A DNA stretch of 37,397 nucleotides from a virus: IMG/VR virus record IMGVR_UViG_3300042466_000272, positions 1-37,397 of that record; one strand, written 5' to 3'. This document shows, piece by piece, positions 15,020-22,869 of the stretch. The number at the start of each line of letters is the position of its first letter. Position 1 is the first letter of the stretch. The position numbers were made by a program, and so were the translations under genes. The notes under the pieces were generated by a model that made no database searches, was not told where the DNA came from, and saw nothing but the letters and a program-made list of their open reading frames with translations.

Positions 15020-16923
15020 TTCCGATACCTCTTTCCTTCTTTGCCCTCGGCGTTGATCGGGCAGCCTTCGGCCCATGCAGGAACTCGTGTCATGATGTCA
15101 ATCATTTCGTCAAGCGAACCAAAATTATCTGGCACTTCGCAGATGATTTCATCGTGTACGGACAGGATGACATTGTAGCCCTTGACTTCCAACGCCATCA
15201 TGGCCGTGGCCATCAGGTCGCGGGCGGTTGCTTGCACCACGTTCTCCGTCAATAGGCCACCCCAGATTATCTGGGATACCCACTGACGGGTTACACTATT
15301 CAGCGTATCGACTTGGGCTGTGTCGCGCATAGCCCCCCAAGGTGTCTCTCGCTGAATGATGCGCGGATTGTGGTAAGTAAGCGACCGCCCGCTAGGTAGT
15401 GGAAGCGGGACCGTCCCAACACGGCCCGCCCCCTTCACCATCTCTACAAAATCGTTCTCAACATCACGCCAGTATTGCGCAATCCTGTTGTTCTTCTCAC
15501 GATAGACGGACACGATGCGCTTAGCTTCGTCCTCGTCTACCCTAATCCCCATGCTGGCGCACTGCTCGGCGAAGCGTTTGCCGCCCATGCCATAGCCGCA
15601 ACCCAAGATTGCCATCTTGCCAACTTGGCGTTGTTTGTCGGTGACGCTCTCCACGCCCACGTTGTAGATGGCCGATGCCATTTCTATATACACGTCTCCC
15701 CCCTTTCGGAACGTCTCAACGAGATCGTTCTGCCCCGCTACCCACGCAAGAACGCGGGCTTCAATCGCCGAGTAGTCGGCGAACATAAGACGGTGGCCGT
15801 CGCCCGCTATCAGCATCGAACGCAACAGGTCGGACGCTAGGACCGTTCCTGCCCCATGTTCTGACACATCTTCGCCCGCTTTGAGTTTGGCGATGATCTC
15901 GTCCAACTCGTCTTGTTTCTTTTGCGGACGCGGGAAGTTCTGCGGCTGGACAAGTCGCCCCGACCACCGCCCGGTTGCCGCGCCGTGATAAACAAGAAGG
16001 CCGCGCATCCGTCCGTCCGCGTTTACCGCGTGTAGCATTGCATCATACTTAGCGGTGCTGGACTTGGCTCCGTTCTGCCTGAGTTTTAAAACCTCACGGA
16101 TCACGGGGTGCAATCGGTCAAAAGCTAACAGCCGGGCAACGGTTTGTTTGTCAACAGACTTGGCGCGGATGCCATGCGCGTTTAGCCACGCGGTCAAGTC
16201 CATAGCATTTGTCGCTGCTTTGACTTGGCCTTTGGTGAGGCGTTGGATTTCCGCATCAATCTCTAGGCTGGCGTTGTTCGCCAGTTCCTTAATGCGATGC
16301 ACCAAGTCAACGTCAAGCGCCACGCCCCGGTCGTTGACACGCTGATCGAGTTGATAAAGACGGCGCTCACTGTCAGGCATTGCGTGCAGTGTCTCTGCGA
16401 CCGACAGTTCCGTCCGCACGTCTTGGCGACAATACGCTACAAGCGCATCGAGTTTATCCTTGGTGTTCCACCATGTGTAGCTGCCGTCGGCGTTCACCTT
16501 ACGCGGCCGTGCCATCCGGAGCATAAGGGCCGCGCCAGTCTTGTCCTTCTGTTCTTCAACGCCAAGGACCGCAGCCGCTTGGCCTAGTGCGCGAGGCAAT
16601 CCCATCGCGCTGGCCTGCGCCATTGTGCAACGCCATTGCTTAATGCCTGTGCGGGGCCATTGGTAACGGCCGACCATGATCTCGTTCCAGATCGTGCGCT
16701 CGAAGTTGGCGTTCCAAGCCGAGAGCAACCCGCCCTCAACAATCCAATCTTCAAGGCGTGCATCTACCTCATCGCCCGGCAACCATACCTGCACGTCGTC
16801 AGACCACGGGGCCTTGTATGCCATGCACCAGATGTCGGTCGATGGATCGGAGGCGTACTTATAGACGCCCGTCTTGCGGAGATCGACGGCGCTGCGCGTC
16901 TCGAAGTCGATGCTCACTACCAT
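15016..16923 (-). CDS. Phage family A DNA polymerase with 3'-5' exonuclease
   Basis: 635 aa from ATG 16923, preceded by GAGGGAAAG; an upstream start at 16983 would add 20 residues without a better site. Exonuclease motifs: SIDFETRS with D6 and E8, SAWNANFERTIW, and YCRQDVRTEL (Y164, D168). Polymerase motifs: ATGRWSGR (316-323), motif A FADYSAIEAR (D383), motif B region KMAILGCGYGMG (436-447), and motif C SVHDEI (H590, D591, E592). There is no 5'-3' exonuclease domain, as usual for phage replicases. It should replicate the genome together with the primase-helicase on the other strand. First gene of the leftward operon. Confidence 0.95.
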   Translation of the reverse strand: MVVSIDFETRSAVDLRKTGVYKYASDPSTDIWCMAYKAPWSDDVQVWLPGDEVDARLEDWIVEGGLLSAWNANFERTIWNEIMVGRYQWPRTGIKQWRCTMAQASAMGLPRALGQAAAVLGVEEQKDKTGAALMLRMARPRKVNADGSYTWWNTKDKLDALVAYCRQDVRTELSVAETLHAMPDSERRLYQLDQRVNDRGVALDVDLVHRIKELANNASLEIDAEIQRLTKGQVKAATNAMDLTAWLNAHGIRAKSVDKQTVARLLAFDRLHPVIREVLKLRQNGAKSSTAKYDAMLHAVNADGRMRGLLVYHGAATGRWSGRLVQPQNFPRPQKKQDELDEIIAKLKAGEDVSEHGAGTVLASDLLRSMLIAGDGHRLMFADYSAIEARVLAWVAGQNDLVETFRKGGDVYIEMASAIYNVGVESVTDKQRQVGKMAILGCGYGMGGKRFAEQCASMGIRVDEDEAKRIVSVYREKNNRIAQYWRDVENDFVEMVKGAGRVGTVPLPLPSGRSLTYHNPRIIQRETPWGAMRDTAQVDTLNSVTRQWVSQIIWGGLLTENVVQATARDLMATAMMALEVKGYNVILSVHDEIICEVPDNFGSLDEMIDIMTRVPAWAEGCPINAEGKEGKRYRK

Positions 16924-17066
16924 ATTCTTTCCCTCTTTTTTGTCGGTATCACGTTTGCTTTCCCTATAGCTGGCACAAATCATATAGTGCCGTCAACAAA
17001 AAAAGTTCTTGCATTCGATATTCAACTTGTGCCACCCAAGAAGGGCAACAAGAAAGTAGGGAGATT
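16924..17066. promoter_or_regulatory. Divergent control region between the leftward replication and rightward early operons
   Basis: 143 bases separate the divergent starts of the polymerase and the SANT-like regulator. An inverted repeat GGCAC-N10-GTGCC lies at 16972-16991 and a third GTGCC at 17030-17034. A run of A (16998-17004) gives an AT-rich core. Hexamers such as TATAGT (16983-16988) resemble -10 elements but I find no convincing -35 at the right distance. The region must hold promoters for both sides; the exact boxes are uncertain. Confidence 0.5.
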
Positions 17067-17837
17067 ATGGATAACAGTTTTACCGCGTGGAGCGCCGAAG
17101 ACGACGCCACCCTGATAGGGCTTTACGAGAATAAGCTGACGCACGCGCAGATCGCAGACGTGCTTGGCCGTTCAATCGACGCGATTGATGCTCGGCGTAG
17201 AAAGCTGGGGCTAAAGCGTGGCGTCATCATACGCAAAGCGCAAACGCCAGATGATTTCGAAGAGATGGCGAAGACCATGAACATGGCGCAACTCGCTGTC
17301 CATTACGGCCGTGTTAGGTCAGTGATCGCCCGCTGGGTCGAAGAACTCGAACTTACGGACCTTATTGTTGACCGACGTGGGACGGTGAAGGCTATCCCGC
17401 ATAACTTCCACAAGATGGCCCCGACTATGACCCGCGCCGAACTGATGCGGCTTTACAACACTGACCGCCTAACGATTAAGGGTTGGCTTAGGGAAGTGGG
17501 TATCACTTGCCAGTCGATTACGGAACGGCGTGCGCAAAATGCCAAGTCCGCTCCGGTCAAGATTGAGGAAGACGGCCCGGTTGTTCGGCGTGAATTCAAC
17601 GGCCGCACAAAATTGGTTGCCGCTGAAGCTGCGCGTTTTCTGCGCCGCCTACATTCGTCAGTCCATCGTGCGGATATAAAAATGTATGAGCATTCATCTC
17701 ACACATGGGGTGACGTTAAGAACATACCCCACCGAGGCATCAACCAATATTATGTCGCAGGCAAAGGCATCATGTGGCTTGATGACCTCATCGACTACGC
17801 TACATCAAAAGGTTTTAAGATAAAGGAATTAACATGA
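17067..17837 (+). CDS. Phage DNA-binding regulator with SANT/GcrA-like N-terminal HTH
   Basis: 256 aa from ATG 17067 with an AGGGAG site; the frame is open upstream across the control region and polymerase, but the divergent layout argues against it. Residues 6-52 (WSAEDDATLIGLYENKLTHA, QIADVLGRSIDAIDARRRKL) form a three-helix SANT/Myb-like domain like that at the start of GcrA regulators. Two further helix-turn-helix-like units follow: MNMAQLAVHYGRVRSVIARW at about 71-90 and MTRAELMRLYNTDRLTIKGW at about 121-140. So it reads as a triple-HTH protein. As the first gene of the rightward early operon it is probably a transcription factor for phage genes. The C-terminal 80 residues are not recognised. 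Confidence 0.7.
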   Translation: MDNSFTAWSAEDDATLIGLYENKLTHAQIADVLGRSIDAIDARRRKLGLKRGVIIRKAQTPDDFEEMAKTMNMAQLAVHYGRVRSVIARWVEELELTDLIVDRRGTVKAIPHNFHKMAPTMTRAELMRLYNTDRLTIKGWLREVGITCQSITERRAQNAKSAPVKIEEDGPVVRREFNGRTKLVAAEAARFLRRLHSSVHRADIKMYEHSSHTWGDVKNIPHRGINQYYVAGKGIMWLDDLIDYATSKGFKIKELT

Positions 17838-18010
17838 TAGCACGTCCTAAAAAAACTACTGACGCTAAAGTTGAAGCGGTTTTTGTGAAGCCAGTCGTGA
17901 ACGAGACGGAAGCGATCGTCGCTTGGCTTCGTTCGCCAAAGATAAATATGTTTGAGCGCAACACCCGCTGGCTGGCGGATCGGATTGAAGAAGGGGAGCA
18001 TTTGAAATGA
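17834..18010 (+). CDS. Small early protein, 58 aa, unknown function
   Basis: Joined to the regulator by an ATGA overlap and to the next gene by another, so it is sandwiched in a translationally coupled chain. The N-terminus is basic (MIARPKKTTDAKVEAVFVKP). The second half, AIVAWLRSPKINMFERNTRW LADRIEEGEH when read as two helices, contains two Trp and a net neutral charge. No domain is recognised. Coupling on both sides is the strongest evidence that it is translated. Confidence 0.6.
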   Translation: MIARPKKTTDAKVEAVFVKPVVNETEAIVAWLRSPKINMFERNTRWLADRIEEGEHLK

Positions 18011-18378
18011 CAGACATTAGAGAAAAAGCCTTGGCGCTGGTGAACGAGTTGTTTGCCGAAAGTGGCGGTTCGCCGATTGATTACGCCGCGCTATTTGGCG
18101 CAGGTGATATCGTTACGCTTGCACTATGCCGCGCCATCGAACAGCACGAAGCCTTTAAGCAAAAGATGAGCGATGCGGTTGAAAGTGCTTTGCTTGATGC
18201 AGAGGACGGCGCAACAATCAGGAACAACCTTGGACACTTCATCATCCCCAAGCCCAAGCCTGACCCGCTGGTGGAGGTGTTGGATTATGTGGAATGGCCC
18301 GACAAATATGCGCTTGGCAAAGATATCAGCGACGCACTGGACGCCCTTGGCTTTGAGATACGGGAAAAGGGGCAATGA
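18007..18378 (+). CDS. Early protein, 123 aa, unknown function
   Basis: Starts in an ATGA overlap. Mostly helical: IREKALALVNELFAESGG, then DIVTLALCRAIEQHEAFKQK and ESALLDAEDGATIRNN. A proline hinge (IIPKPKPDPLVEVLDYV) leads to a last helix (DISDALDALGFEI). No enzymatic motif, Cys cluster or membrane span. Small acidic helical proteins in phage early operons often act on host enzymes, but nothing here identifies a target. Confidence 0.65.
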   Translation: MTDIREKALALVNELFAESGGSPIDYAALFGAGDIVTLALCRAIEQHEAFKQKMSDAVESALLDAEDGATIRNNLGHFIIPKPKPDPLVEVLDYVEWPDKYALGKDISDALDALGFEIREKGQ

Positions 18379-18512
18379 CAAACCCAATTCAAACTAAGCG
18401 TATTGAGATGGCTGACAAACGCAAGGGCCGAAGCTGCTTCTATTTTTCGGGGAGCAGGTCTGGCCGCATTTCGTGGGCTGACTGGTTTTATATACGGGAG
18501 AAGCGCAAATGA
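18375..18512 (+). CDS. Very small early protein, 45 aa, unknown function
   Basis: ATGA overlaps at both ends. The sequence starts MTNPIQTKRIEMADKRKGRS and ends SWADWFYIREKRK, highly basic with a central aromatic-rich patch (CFYFSGSRSG). This composition would suit a nucleic-acid or protein-surface binder. No family is recognised. Without the two stop-start overlaps I would not call it. Confidence 0.5.
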   Translation: MTNPIQTKRIEMADKRKGRSCFYFSGSRSGRISWADWFYIREKRK

Positions 18513-18715
18513 CCGACCCAGCATCCGAATGGCAGTCAGGTTATGACGCTGGCATCGAAGCCGCAATCAATGCGCTAGAAGCCGACGCCAAGCTATGCGA
18601 CTGCGCTGCACGGGAAGAACGCGAGTGCGGCTGTGGCGCATGGTGGGATTACAAAACGATTAAGTCAGAACGAGCGGTCGAGATTGTCCGCGCACTAAAG
18701 GGAGAAACGAAATGA
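18509..18715 (+). CDS. Small Cys-rich early protein, possible zinc binder
   Basis: 68 aa, ATGA overlap upstream and downstream. Helical N-terminus (WQSGYDAGIEAAINALEADA) followed by four Cys in CDCAAREERECGCGAWW, spaced C-x-C then C-x-C with eight residues between, which could hold one zinc ion. The C-terminus is a charged helix (SERAVEIVRALKG). The pattern xYxxGxxAAxxAL followed by a CxC pair is often seen in small phage early proteins of unknown function. Confidence 0.6.
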   Translation: MTDPASEWQSGYDAGIEAAINALEADAKLCDCAAREERECGCGAWWDYKTIKSERAVEIVRALKGETK

Positions 18716-18954
18716 AACAGGTATTAGCAGCACAACTGGCCGAGTGGATTGCCGACAACACACACGGCTTCACCAAACGGGACGGCAACGATATTTATAT
18801 CGAAGGCATCATTGATGCTTACGATCTTCTCGTATATGTCCAGTCGCTTATAAACGACAGAAGCACGAAGCAAATCCAAGCGGACAACAAAGCGTCTTAC
18901 ACCGGCCGGGTTATAAAGGTTGCAGTTGAGGGTGGCGACTTCACGGAGGCATAG
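18712..18954 (+). CDS. Small early protein, 80 aa, unknown function
   Basis: Coupled upstream by ATGA. Residues 1-18 (MKQVLAAQLAEWIADNTHGF) and 31-48 (IEGIIDAYDLLVYVQSLIND) look like two helices around a short charged loop (TKRDGNDIY). The C-terminal part is probably beta (ASYTGRVIKVAVEGGDF). No recognised motif. It is followed after two bases by the next gene. Confidence 0.6.
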   Translation: MKQVLAAQLAEWIADNTHGFTKRDGNDIYIEGIIDAYDLLVYVQSLINDRSTKQIQADNKASYTGRVIKVAVEGGDFTEA

Positions 18955-18956
18955 TC

Positions 18957-19178
18957 ATGGACAAGATAAGATGGAAAGACGAAGAACAAAAAGTGGACTT
19001 TGTTCCAGTATTCATAATCGGTTTTGAAGAAGAGTTTGAGCGCGGCGTAATAATATCAACCGCCGTGTATAAACTGATAGCCGAAACCGGGCATGATGCC
19101 GAACTCTATGTGATAGACGCGGCGGTAGATATGCTGATGCAGAAGCGCGACCAAATTGAAAAGAGGGATTTGAACTAA
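18957..19178 (+). CDS. Small early protein, 73 aa, unknown function
   Basis: Alternating strands and helices: VDFVPVFIIGFEEEFERGVI, STAVYKLIAETGHDAELYVI, then an amphipathic helix DAAVDMLMQKRDQIEKRD. Its stop overlaps the primase-helicase start (TAATG), so it probably couples translation to that large enzyme. No Shine-Dalgarno of note and no known domain. A role as a replication accessory is possible from position alone. Confidence 0.6.
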   Translation: MDKIRWKDEEQKVDFVPVFIIGFEEEFERGVIISTAVYKLIAETGHDAELYVIDAAVDMLMQKRDQIEKRDLN

Positions 19179-21649
19179 TGAAATTTAAGACACTGTATGA
19201 GGTCGGGTTCACCGACCTCGTGTCCGTTATCCCACCGAACGCTGAGTTGTCGGCCATGTCTAAAATCCAAGCGGATCAGGCAGGCAAAGCGCCCGGTCGG
19301 CAGAATGCGCAAGGCACATGGGGCGGCTATGCTTGGCAGGACTATGTGCCTACGCCCAATGATGTTGAGCGGTGGGACCGCAGCCATGCTAATATCGGCT
19401 TGAAGGCCAGCAAATATCCTGCGGTTGACATTGATGTTGTTAACGAGGGGCTGGCTAGGGTCATTGGCGATATGGCGGTGAAGGCATTGGGCAAAGCCCC
19501 GATGCGTATTGGCCGCTATCCTAAGCGGCTGCTCATGTACCGCACCGATGAAAAGATTGGTCGGATGCAGGTGCGGTTTCGTGACGGCATGGGCGTCGAG
19601 CAGCTTGTAGAGTTTCTAGGGGACGGGCAGCAATACGTCATCGCAGGTATTCACCCTATCACTAAGGAGCCATACAGTCTCGATGTGGACTTGGAGGCAC
19701 GCGGCCCGGCTGGGTTGAAGAAGGTCACGCGGGAAAAGATTGAGCGGTTCTTTGCTGATCTGACGGAGACGTTGGAGATGATGGGCTGCGAGATTATCCA
19801 CGCCGACAAGACGGCACAGAAGGCAGTCGAGCGGCAGTCGGTCGATCAGGCTTCGCTCACCGCGCCAAGCGTTATCCATGTGGCTGCTGCCGTGACCGCG
19901 ATCCCGAACAAGACCGAACACTTCCCTGACCGTGATGACTATATCCGTATGGGCTATGCTATAAAAGCAGCATGTGGCCCTGACAATGAGACGGATGCGT
20001 TCGAGATTTTCGCAGGCTGGGCCGAACGTTGGGAAGACGGCGTTAACTCGCTCGATACTATCGAAGCAGACTTCGGCCGTATGCACCCACCCTATGAGTT
20101 GGGTTGGGACTGGCTGGCGAACAAGGCTGCGACCTTTGGTTACAAGCGCGAGGTCGATGAGTTCGATGTGACGGACTTCAGCGACGAAGACTTCGGCGTG
20201 GTGGCCTCGGCTGGCGAAACGCCGATTGAGTATAGCGACATTGCATTGGCGCAGCGCGTTGCTCGGCTACACGTTTCGGATATCCGATACGTTGTGGGCG
20301 GCATGGGCTGGGTCGCATGGGATGGCAACAAGTGGGCCAAGGACGTAGCGAACAAGCATCTATCCATCGTCCGCAAGGTCTGCGCGCAAGCGTCGGCCGA
20401 GGCGTTGCAGAACATTGAAAGCCCACAAAAGGGTGAGCGGATCGCGCAGCGTGTGGCGTCGTACAATGTGATAGCCAACGTGGCGAAGCTGGCGGCTGTT
20501 GAGCCTGCCATGCAGGCGACAACCGAACAGCTAGACGCGGACATCTATATCCTCAACACCCGGTCGGGCATGGTGGACTTGAAGACGGGGGTCTTGTTCG
20601 CGCATGATCGTTCTCGCATGTGTACAAAATGCACATCGGTCGAGGCGGACTTCAGCAAGCCAGCCCCGCAATGGCAAGCGTTTCTCAATGAGGCGTGCAA
20701 CGGTGATAGTGAGTTAATCACTTACCTTCAAAGGTTGGCTGGCTATTCGGCTACAGGTTCGACCAAAGAGCATGTCCTCGCCTTCGCCCACGGCTCCGGC
20801 GGCAATGGCAAAGGAACCTTCCTCGGAGCGATAGGCAATATCCTTGGCGATTATGCCACCGTGGCCAGTGCGGACGTATTCTTGGCGTCGAACAATCAGC
20901 GTCACCCTACGGAGTTGGCGTCGTTGATGGGCGCTCGGCTGGTTCACGCGCAGGAGATTGACCCGTCGCGCAAGTGGGATGAAGCCAAGGTGAAGGCGCT
21001 TACTGGCGGGGACAAGATCAGCGCACGCTTCATGCGGCAGGATCTGTTTGAGTTCAATCCGCAGTTCACGCTTGTAATCGCGGGCAATACGAAGCCGGAG
21101 ATTACTAACGTGGACGACGCTATGCGTCGGCGTATGCACCTGATCCCGTTCGAGACTAAGCCGCTCCGCAAGGACGTTGACTTGCCGGACAAGCTGAAGG
21201 AAGAATACCCCGCCATCTTGGCGTGGGTTATCGAGGGTGCGAAGGCTTGGCTGGAGCAGGGCTTGAACCCACCGCAGGTAGTTATCCAAGCTACCGACGA
21301 GTATCTTGCGGGAGAAGATGCGTTGGCCCGCTGGATTACTGAGCGCTGCGTGGCTGGGCCTGACAACGAGATGACTACCAATGAGGCGTTCAATGATTTC
21401 CGTGACTGGTGCAAGGAAAACAACGAGGGCAAGGGGCGTGACTGGTCGCAGCGTAAGTTCAATGGAGAGATGAAGACGCATGGCTATGAACCCACAAGGG
21501 ATCGGGCGACACGAACGAAGCGTGTGTTCCGTGGTCTTGAACTTCTCATAGGCGATGAGGACTATATGGTTATCAACGCCATGATCGATGAGCAGTCGGA
21601 CGATTTCTTTGGCGTTCAGATAAACTTCAAAGCAGGTGAGGAGGATTAA
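19178..21649 (+). CDS. Bifunctional primase-polymerase / SF3 (D5-like) helicase
   Basis: 823 aa. Residues 1-200 form an archaeo-eukaryotic-type primase-polymerase domain: NIGLKASKYPAVDIDV with metal-binding D84 and D86, then VEFLGDGQQYVIAGIHP. Residues about 248-312 (DRDDYIRMGYAIKAA, DAFEIFAGWAERWEDG) match a PriCT-type linker. The helicase part has a D5_N-like region, Walker A GSGGNGKGT (539-547), Walker B RLVHAQEID (587-595), sensor NTKP (637-640) and an arginine-finger candidate at MRRRMH (649-654). It should prime and unwind DNA for the family A polymerase. The adjacent repeat-rich noncoding block is a natural site for it to load. Confidence 0.92.
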   Translation: MKFKTLYEVGFTDLVSVIPPNAELSAMSKIQADQAGKAPGRQNAQGTWGGYAWQDYVPTPNDVERWDRSHANIGLKASKYPAVDIDVVNEGLARVIGDMAVKALGKAPMRIGRYPKRLLMYRTDEKIGRMQVRFRDGMGVEQLVEFLGDGQQYVIAGIHPITKEPYSLDVDLEARGPAGLKKVTREKIERFFADLTETLEMMGCEIIHADKTAQKAVERQSVDQASLTAPSVIHVAAAVTAIPNKTEHFPDRDDYIRMGYAIKAACGPDNETDAFEIFAGWAERWEDGVNSLDTIEADFGRMHPPYELGWDWLANKAATFGYKREVDEFDVTDFSDEDFGVVASAGETPIEYSDIALAQRVARLHVSDIRYVVGGMGWVAWDGNKWAKDVANKHLSIVRKVCAQASAEALQNIESPQKGERIAQRVASYNVIANVAKLAAVEPAMQATTEQLDADIYILNTRSGMVDLKTGVLFAHDRSRMCTKCTSVEADFSKPAPQWQAFLNEACNGDSELITYLQRLAGYSATGSTKEHVLAFAHGSGGNGKGTFLGAIGNILGDYATVASADVFLASNNQRHPTELASLMGARLVHAQEIDPSRKWDEAKVKALTGGDKISARFMRQDLFEFNPQFTLVIAGNTKPEITNVDDAMRRRMHLIPFETKPLRKDVDLPDKLKEEYPAILAWVIEGAKAWLEQGLNPPQVVIQATDEYLAGEDALARWITERCVAGPDNEMTTNEAFNDFRDWCKENNEGKGRDWSQRKFNGEMKTHGYEPTRDRATRTKRVFRGLELLIGDEDYMVINAMIDEQSDDFFGVQINFKAGEED

Positions 21650-21651
21650 CA

Positions 21652-21942
21652 ATGTATGGGAACGATTTTATGAAATACAAAGCCATTCGGGATGCGCTCG
21701 ATCAGGATGTAGTCGATGTGGTCAATAGCCCTCCGCATTATAAGTCCGGTGGCATCGAGGCCATCGAAGGGATCGAAGCGTCGATGGAGCCGGAGGCATA
21801 TGCTGGCTACCTCAAGGGCAATATCATGAAATATATGTGGCGCTATGAGAGGAAGGGGAAGCCCGTTGAGGACTTGAAAAAGGCACAATGGTATCTTGGT
21901 CGGCTCATCGCTGCGCAGGAGAAAGTGAGCAGCCGAGATTGA
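21652..21942 (+). CDS. DUF3310 family protein
   Basis: 96 aa, two bases after the primase-helicase. The signature VNSPPHYKSGGIEAIEGIEA, YLKGNIMKYMWRYERKGKP and DLKKAQWYLGRLI is the full DUF3310 domain (residues 23-87), a small helical module common in phages and related in pattern to parts of nucleotide-metabolism or MazG-like proteins. The biochemical role is not established. The first 22 residues are not conserved. It is the last gene of the rightward early operon and is followed by an intrinsic terminator. Confidence 0.85.
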   Translation: MYGNDFMKYKAIRDALDQDVVDVVNSPPHYKSGGIEAIEGIEASMEPEAYAGYLKGNIMKYMWRYERKGKPVEDLKKAQWYLGRLIAAQEKVSSRD

Positions 21943-21979
21943 GATGCGCACCTAAATGTTGGCGCTGTTGAAAAATAGG

Positions 21980-22027
21980 TTTACGCGAACGTAAAGTAGA
22001 CTGAGGGGGCTTCGGCTCCCTTTTTTT
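21980..22027 (+). terminator. Intrinsic terminator of the early operon (two hairpins)
   Basis: A first hairpin TTTACG-CGAA-CGTAAA (21980-21995) is followed by GGGGGC-TTCG-GCTCCC (22005-22020), one G-T wobble, with a stable UUCG tetraloop and seven T (22021-22027). This is a textbook rho-independent terminator 62 bases after the DUF3310 stop. Confidence 0.9.
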
Positions 22028-22327
22028 AAATCCGTGCACGGTTTGAGATGGTTCGGGCCGGGTTGGTGCCGGGTTTAGGGCCAGATAAAATGGCTGAAAT
22101 CTAAGGATGTGCCGGGAGTGCCGGGTTTAAAAAAGTTAATTGCCCCTAATATAAGTAACAGTGTTAGAAGTGGTCATATTACAATGTTACTTACTTATGG
22201 GGACTAATGCGCCGACAAACCGTGCACTCCCGGCCCAATGGCGGAAATGCGTGGGTAAACCCGGCCCTAAACCCGGCCCGAACCGTGCACGGAGATATGC
22301 AAACCGTGCACGGATGGCAGTTTTCCG
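22028..22327. other. Noncoding block of nested direct and inverted repeats: candidate replication origin or pac site
   Basis: No credible gene. Three perfect palindromes CCGTGCACGG (22032-22041, 22283-22292, 22304-22313; the last two 21 bp apart) and a partial CCGTGCAC (22220-22227) are present. GCCGGGTTTA occurs twice forward (22068-22077, 22120-22129) and twice inverted (22256-22265, 22268-22277), with shorter GCCGGG copies at 22057, 22111 and inverted at 22229. A 15-bp perfect inverted repeat, GGTTCGGGCCGGGTT, joins 22050-22064 and 22270-22284. The centre is AT-rich and has its own inverted repeat TAAGTAACA / TGTTACTTA (22152-22160, 22185-22193), framed by CCCC and GGGG. Iteron-like arrays plus an AT-rich core beside a primase-helicase suggest an origin. 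It also abuts the small terminase gene, so a terminase-binding site is the main alternative. Confidence 0.6.
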
Positions 22328-22858
22328 TTAATCGTCGTCAAAAACACCCGGCAAGTCGTCCGCATCGAGGTTATGAGAGCCGACTTGCTTGGTTGGTGTG
22401 ACGTCGATGGTGACTTCTTCTTCATGTGGGTTTGACCCGTCATGGTTTGATGACGCCAAGTTTAGCTGGCGCAGTGCATCAAGGTGGAGTTGGTTCACGT
22501 TGACTTGGACCGCTGTGGTCGGCTTGGCTTGGAACTTCTCTGGTGCTGCAACACCAGCCAACCATTTGCGTGTCTCGATCTTGAGCCTGTCAGCATTGGC
22601 CGATGTGTTGTCCGAGGCATCGGCGATGTCGAGGCACTCGTCCGCCCATTGGTCAGCCGCGATTGCCCGCGCCTGCTTGAACCGCTCCTCCCGATCTGGG
22701 TCTTTGCGTATCCAATGATAGAGAGAAAGGTTGCTGATGTTAAGTTCACGAGCAAGGCCAGCCATTGTCAGGCCGGATGCAATCTTCTCCAGCAGAACAG
22801 TCTCGCCAACCTTATCTAAGTTCGACGCAATCGTGCGCCGTTTAATATGTCCAGCCAT
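22328..22858 (-). CDS. terS: Small terminase subunit
   Basis: 176 aa, ATG 22858 with an AAGGA site. An N-terminal helix-turn-helix (residues 17-52: VGETVLLEKIASGLTMAGLA, RELNISNLSLYHWIRKDP) should bind the packaging site. The middle helical region (ERFKQARAIAADQWADECLD, then KIETRKWLAGVAAPEKF) is the oligomerisation core typical of small terminases of this type. The C-terminus is acidic (HNLDADDLPGVFDDD), probably the contact to the large subunit. Unusually it is on the minus strand, 2.1 kb from terL, as the last gene of a leftward regulatory operon, and has a perfect 11-bp inverted repeat in its leader. Confidence 0.85.
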   Translation of the reverse strand: MAGHIKRRTIASNLDKVGETVLLEKIASGLTMAGLARELNISNLSLYHWIRKDPDREERFKQARAIAADQWADECLDIADASDNTSANADRLKIETRKWLAGVAAPEKFQAKPTTAVQVNVNQLHLDALRQLNLASSNHDGSNPHEEEVTIDVTPTKQVGSHNLDADDLPGVFDDD

Positions 22859-22869
22859 GTCTTATCCTT

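Noticed and set aside
16758-17066. Upstream extension of the SANT-like regulator
   Set aside because: It would overlap the polymerase gene and cross the divergent promoter; the ATG at 17067 has a good Shine-Dalgarno and starts just before the domain.
20714-21652. Minus-strand open frame of 312 codons opposite the primase-helicase
   Set aside because: Antisense shadow of a gene with complete Walker motifs; no start context or domain.
22207-22401. Plus-strand open frame of 64 codons across the repeat block
   Set aside because: It is made largely of the palindromic and inverted repeats and runs into the end of terS on the opposite strand.
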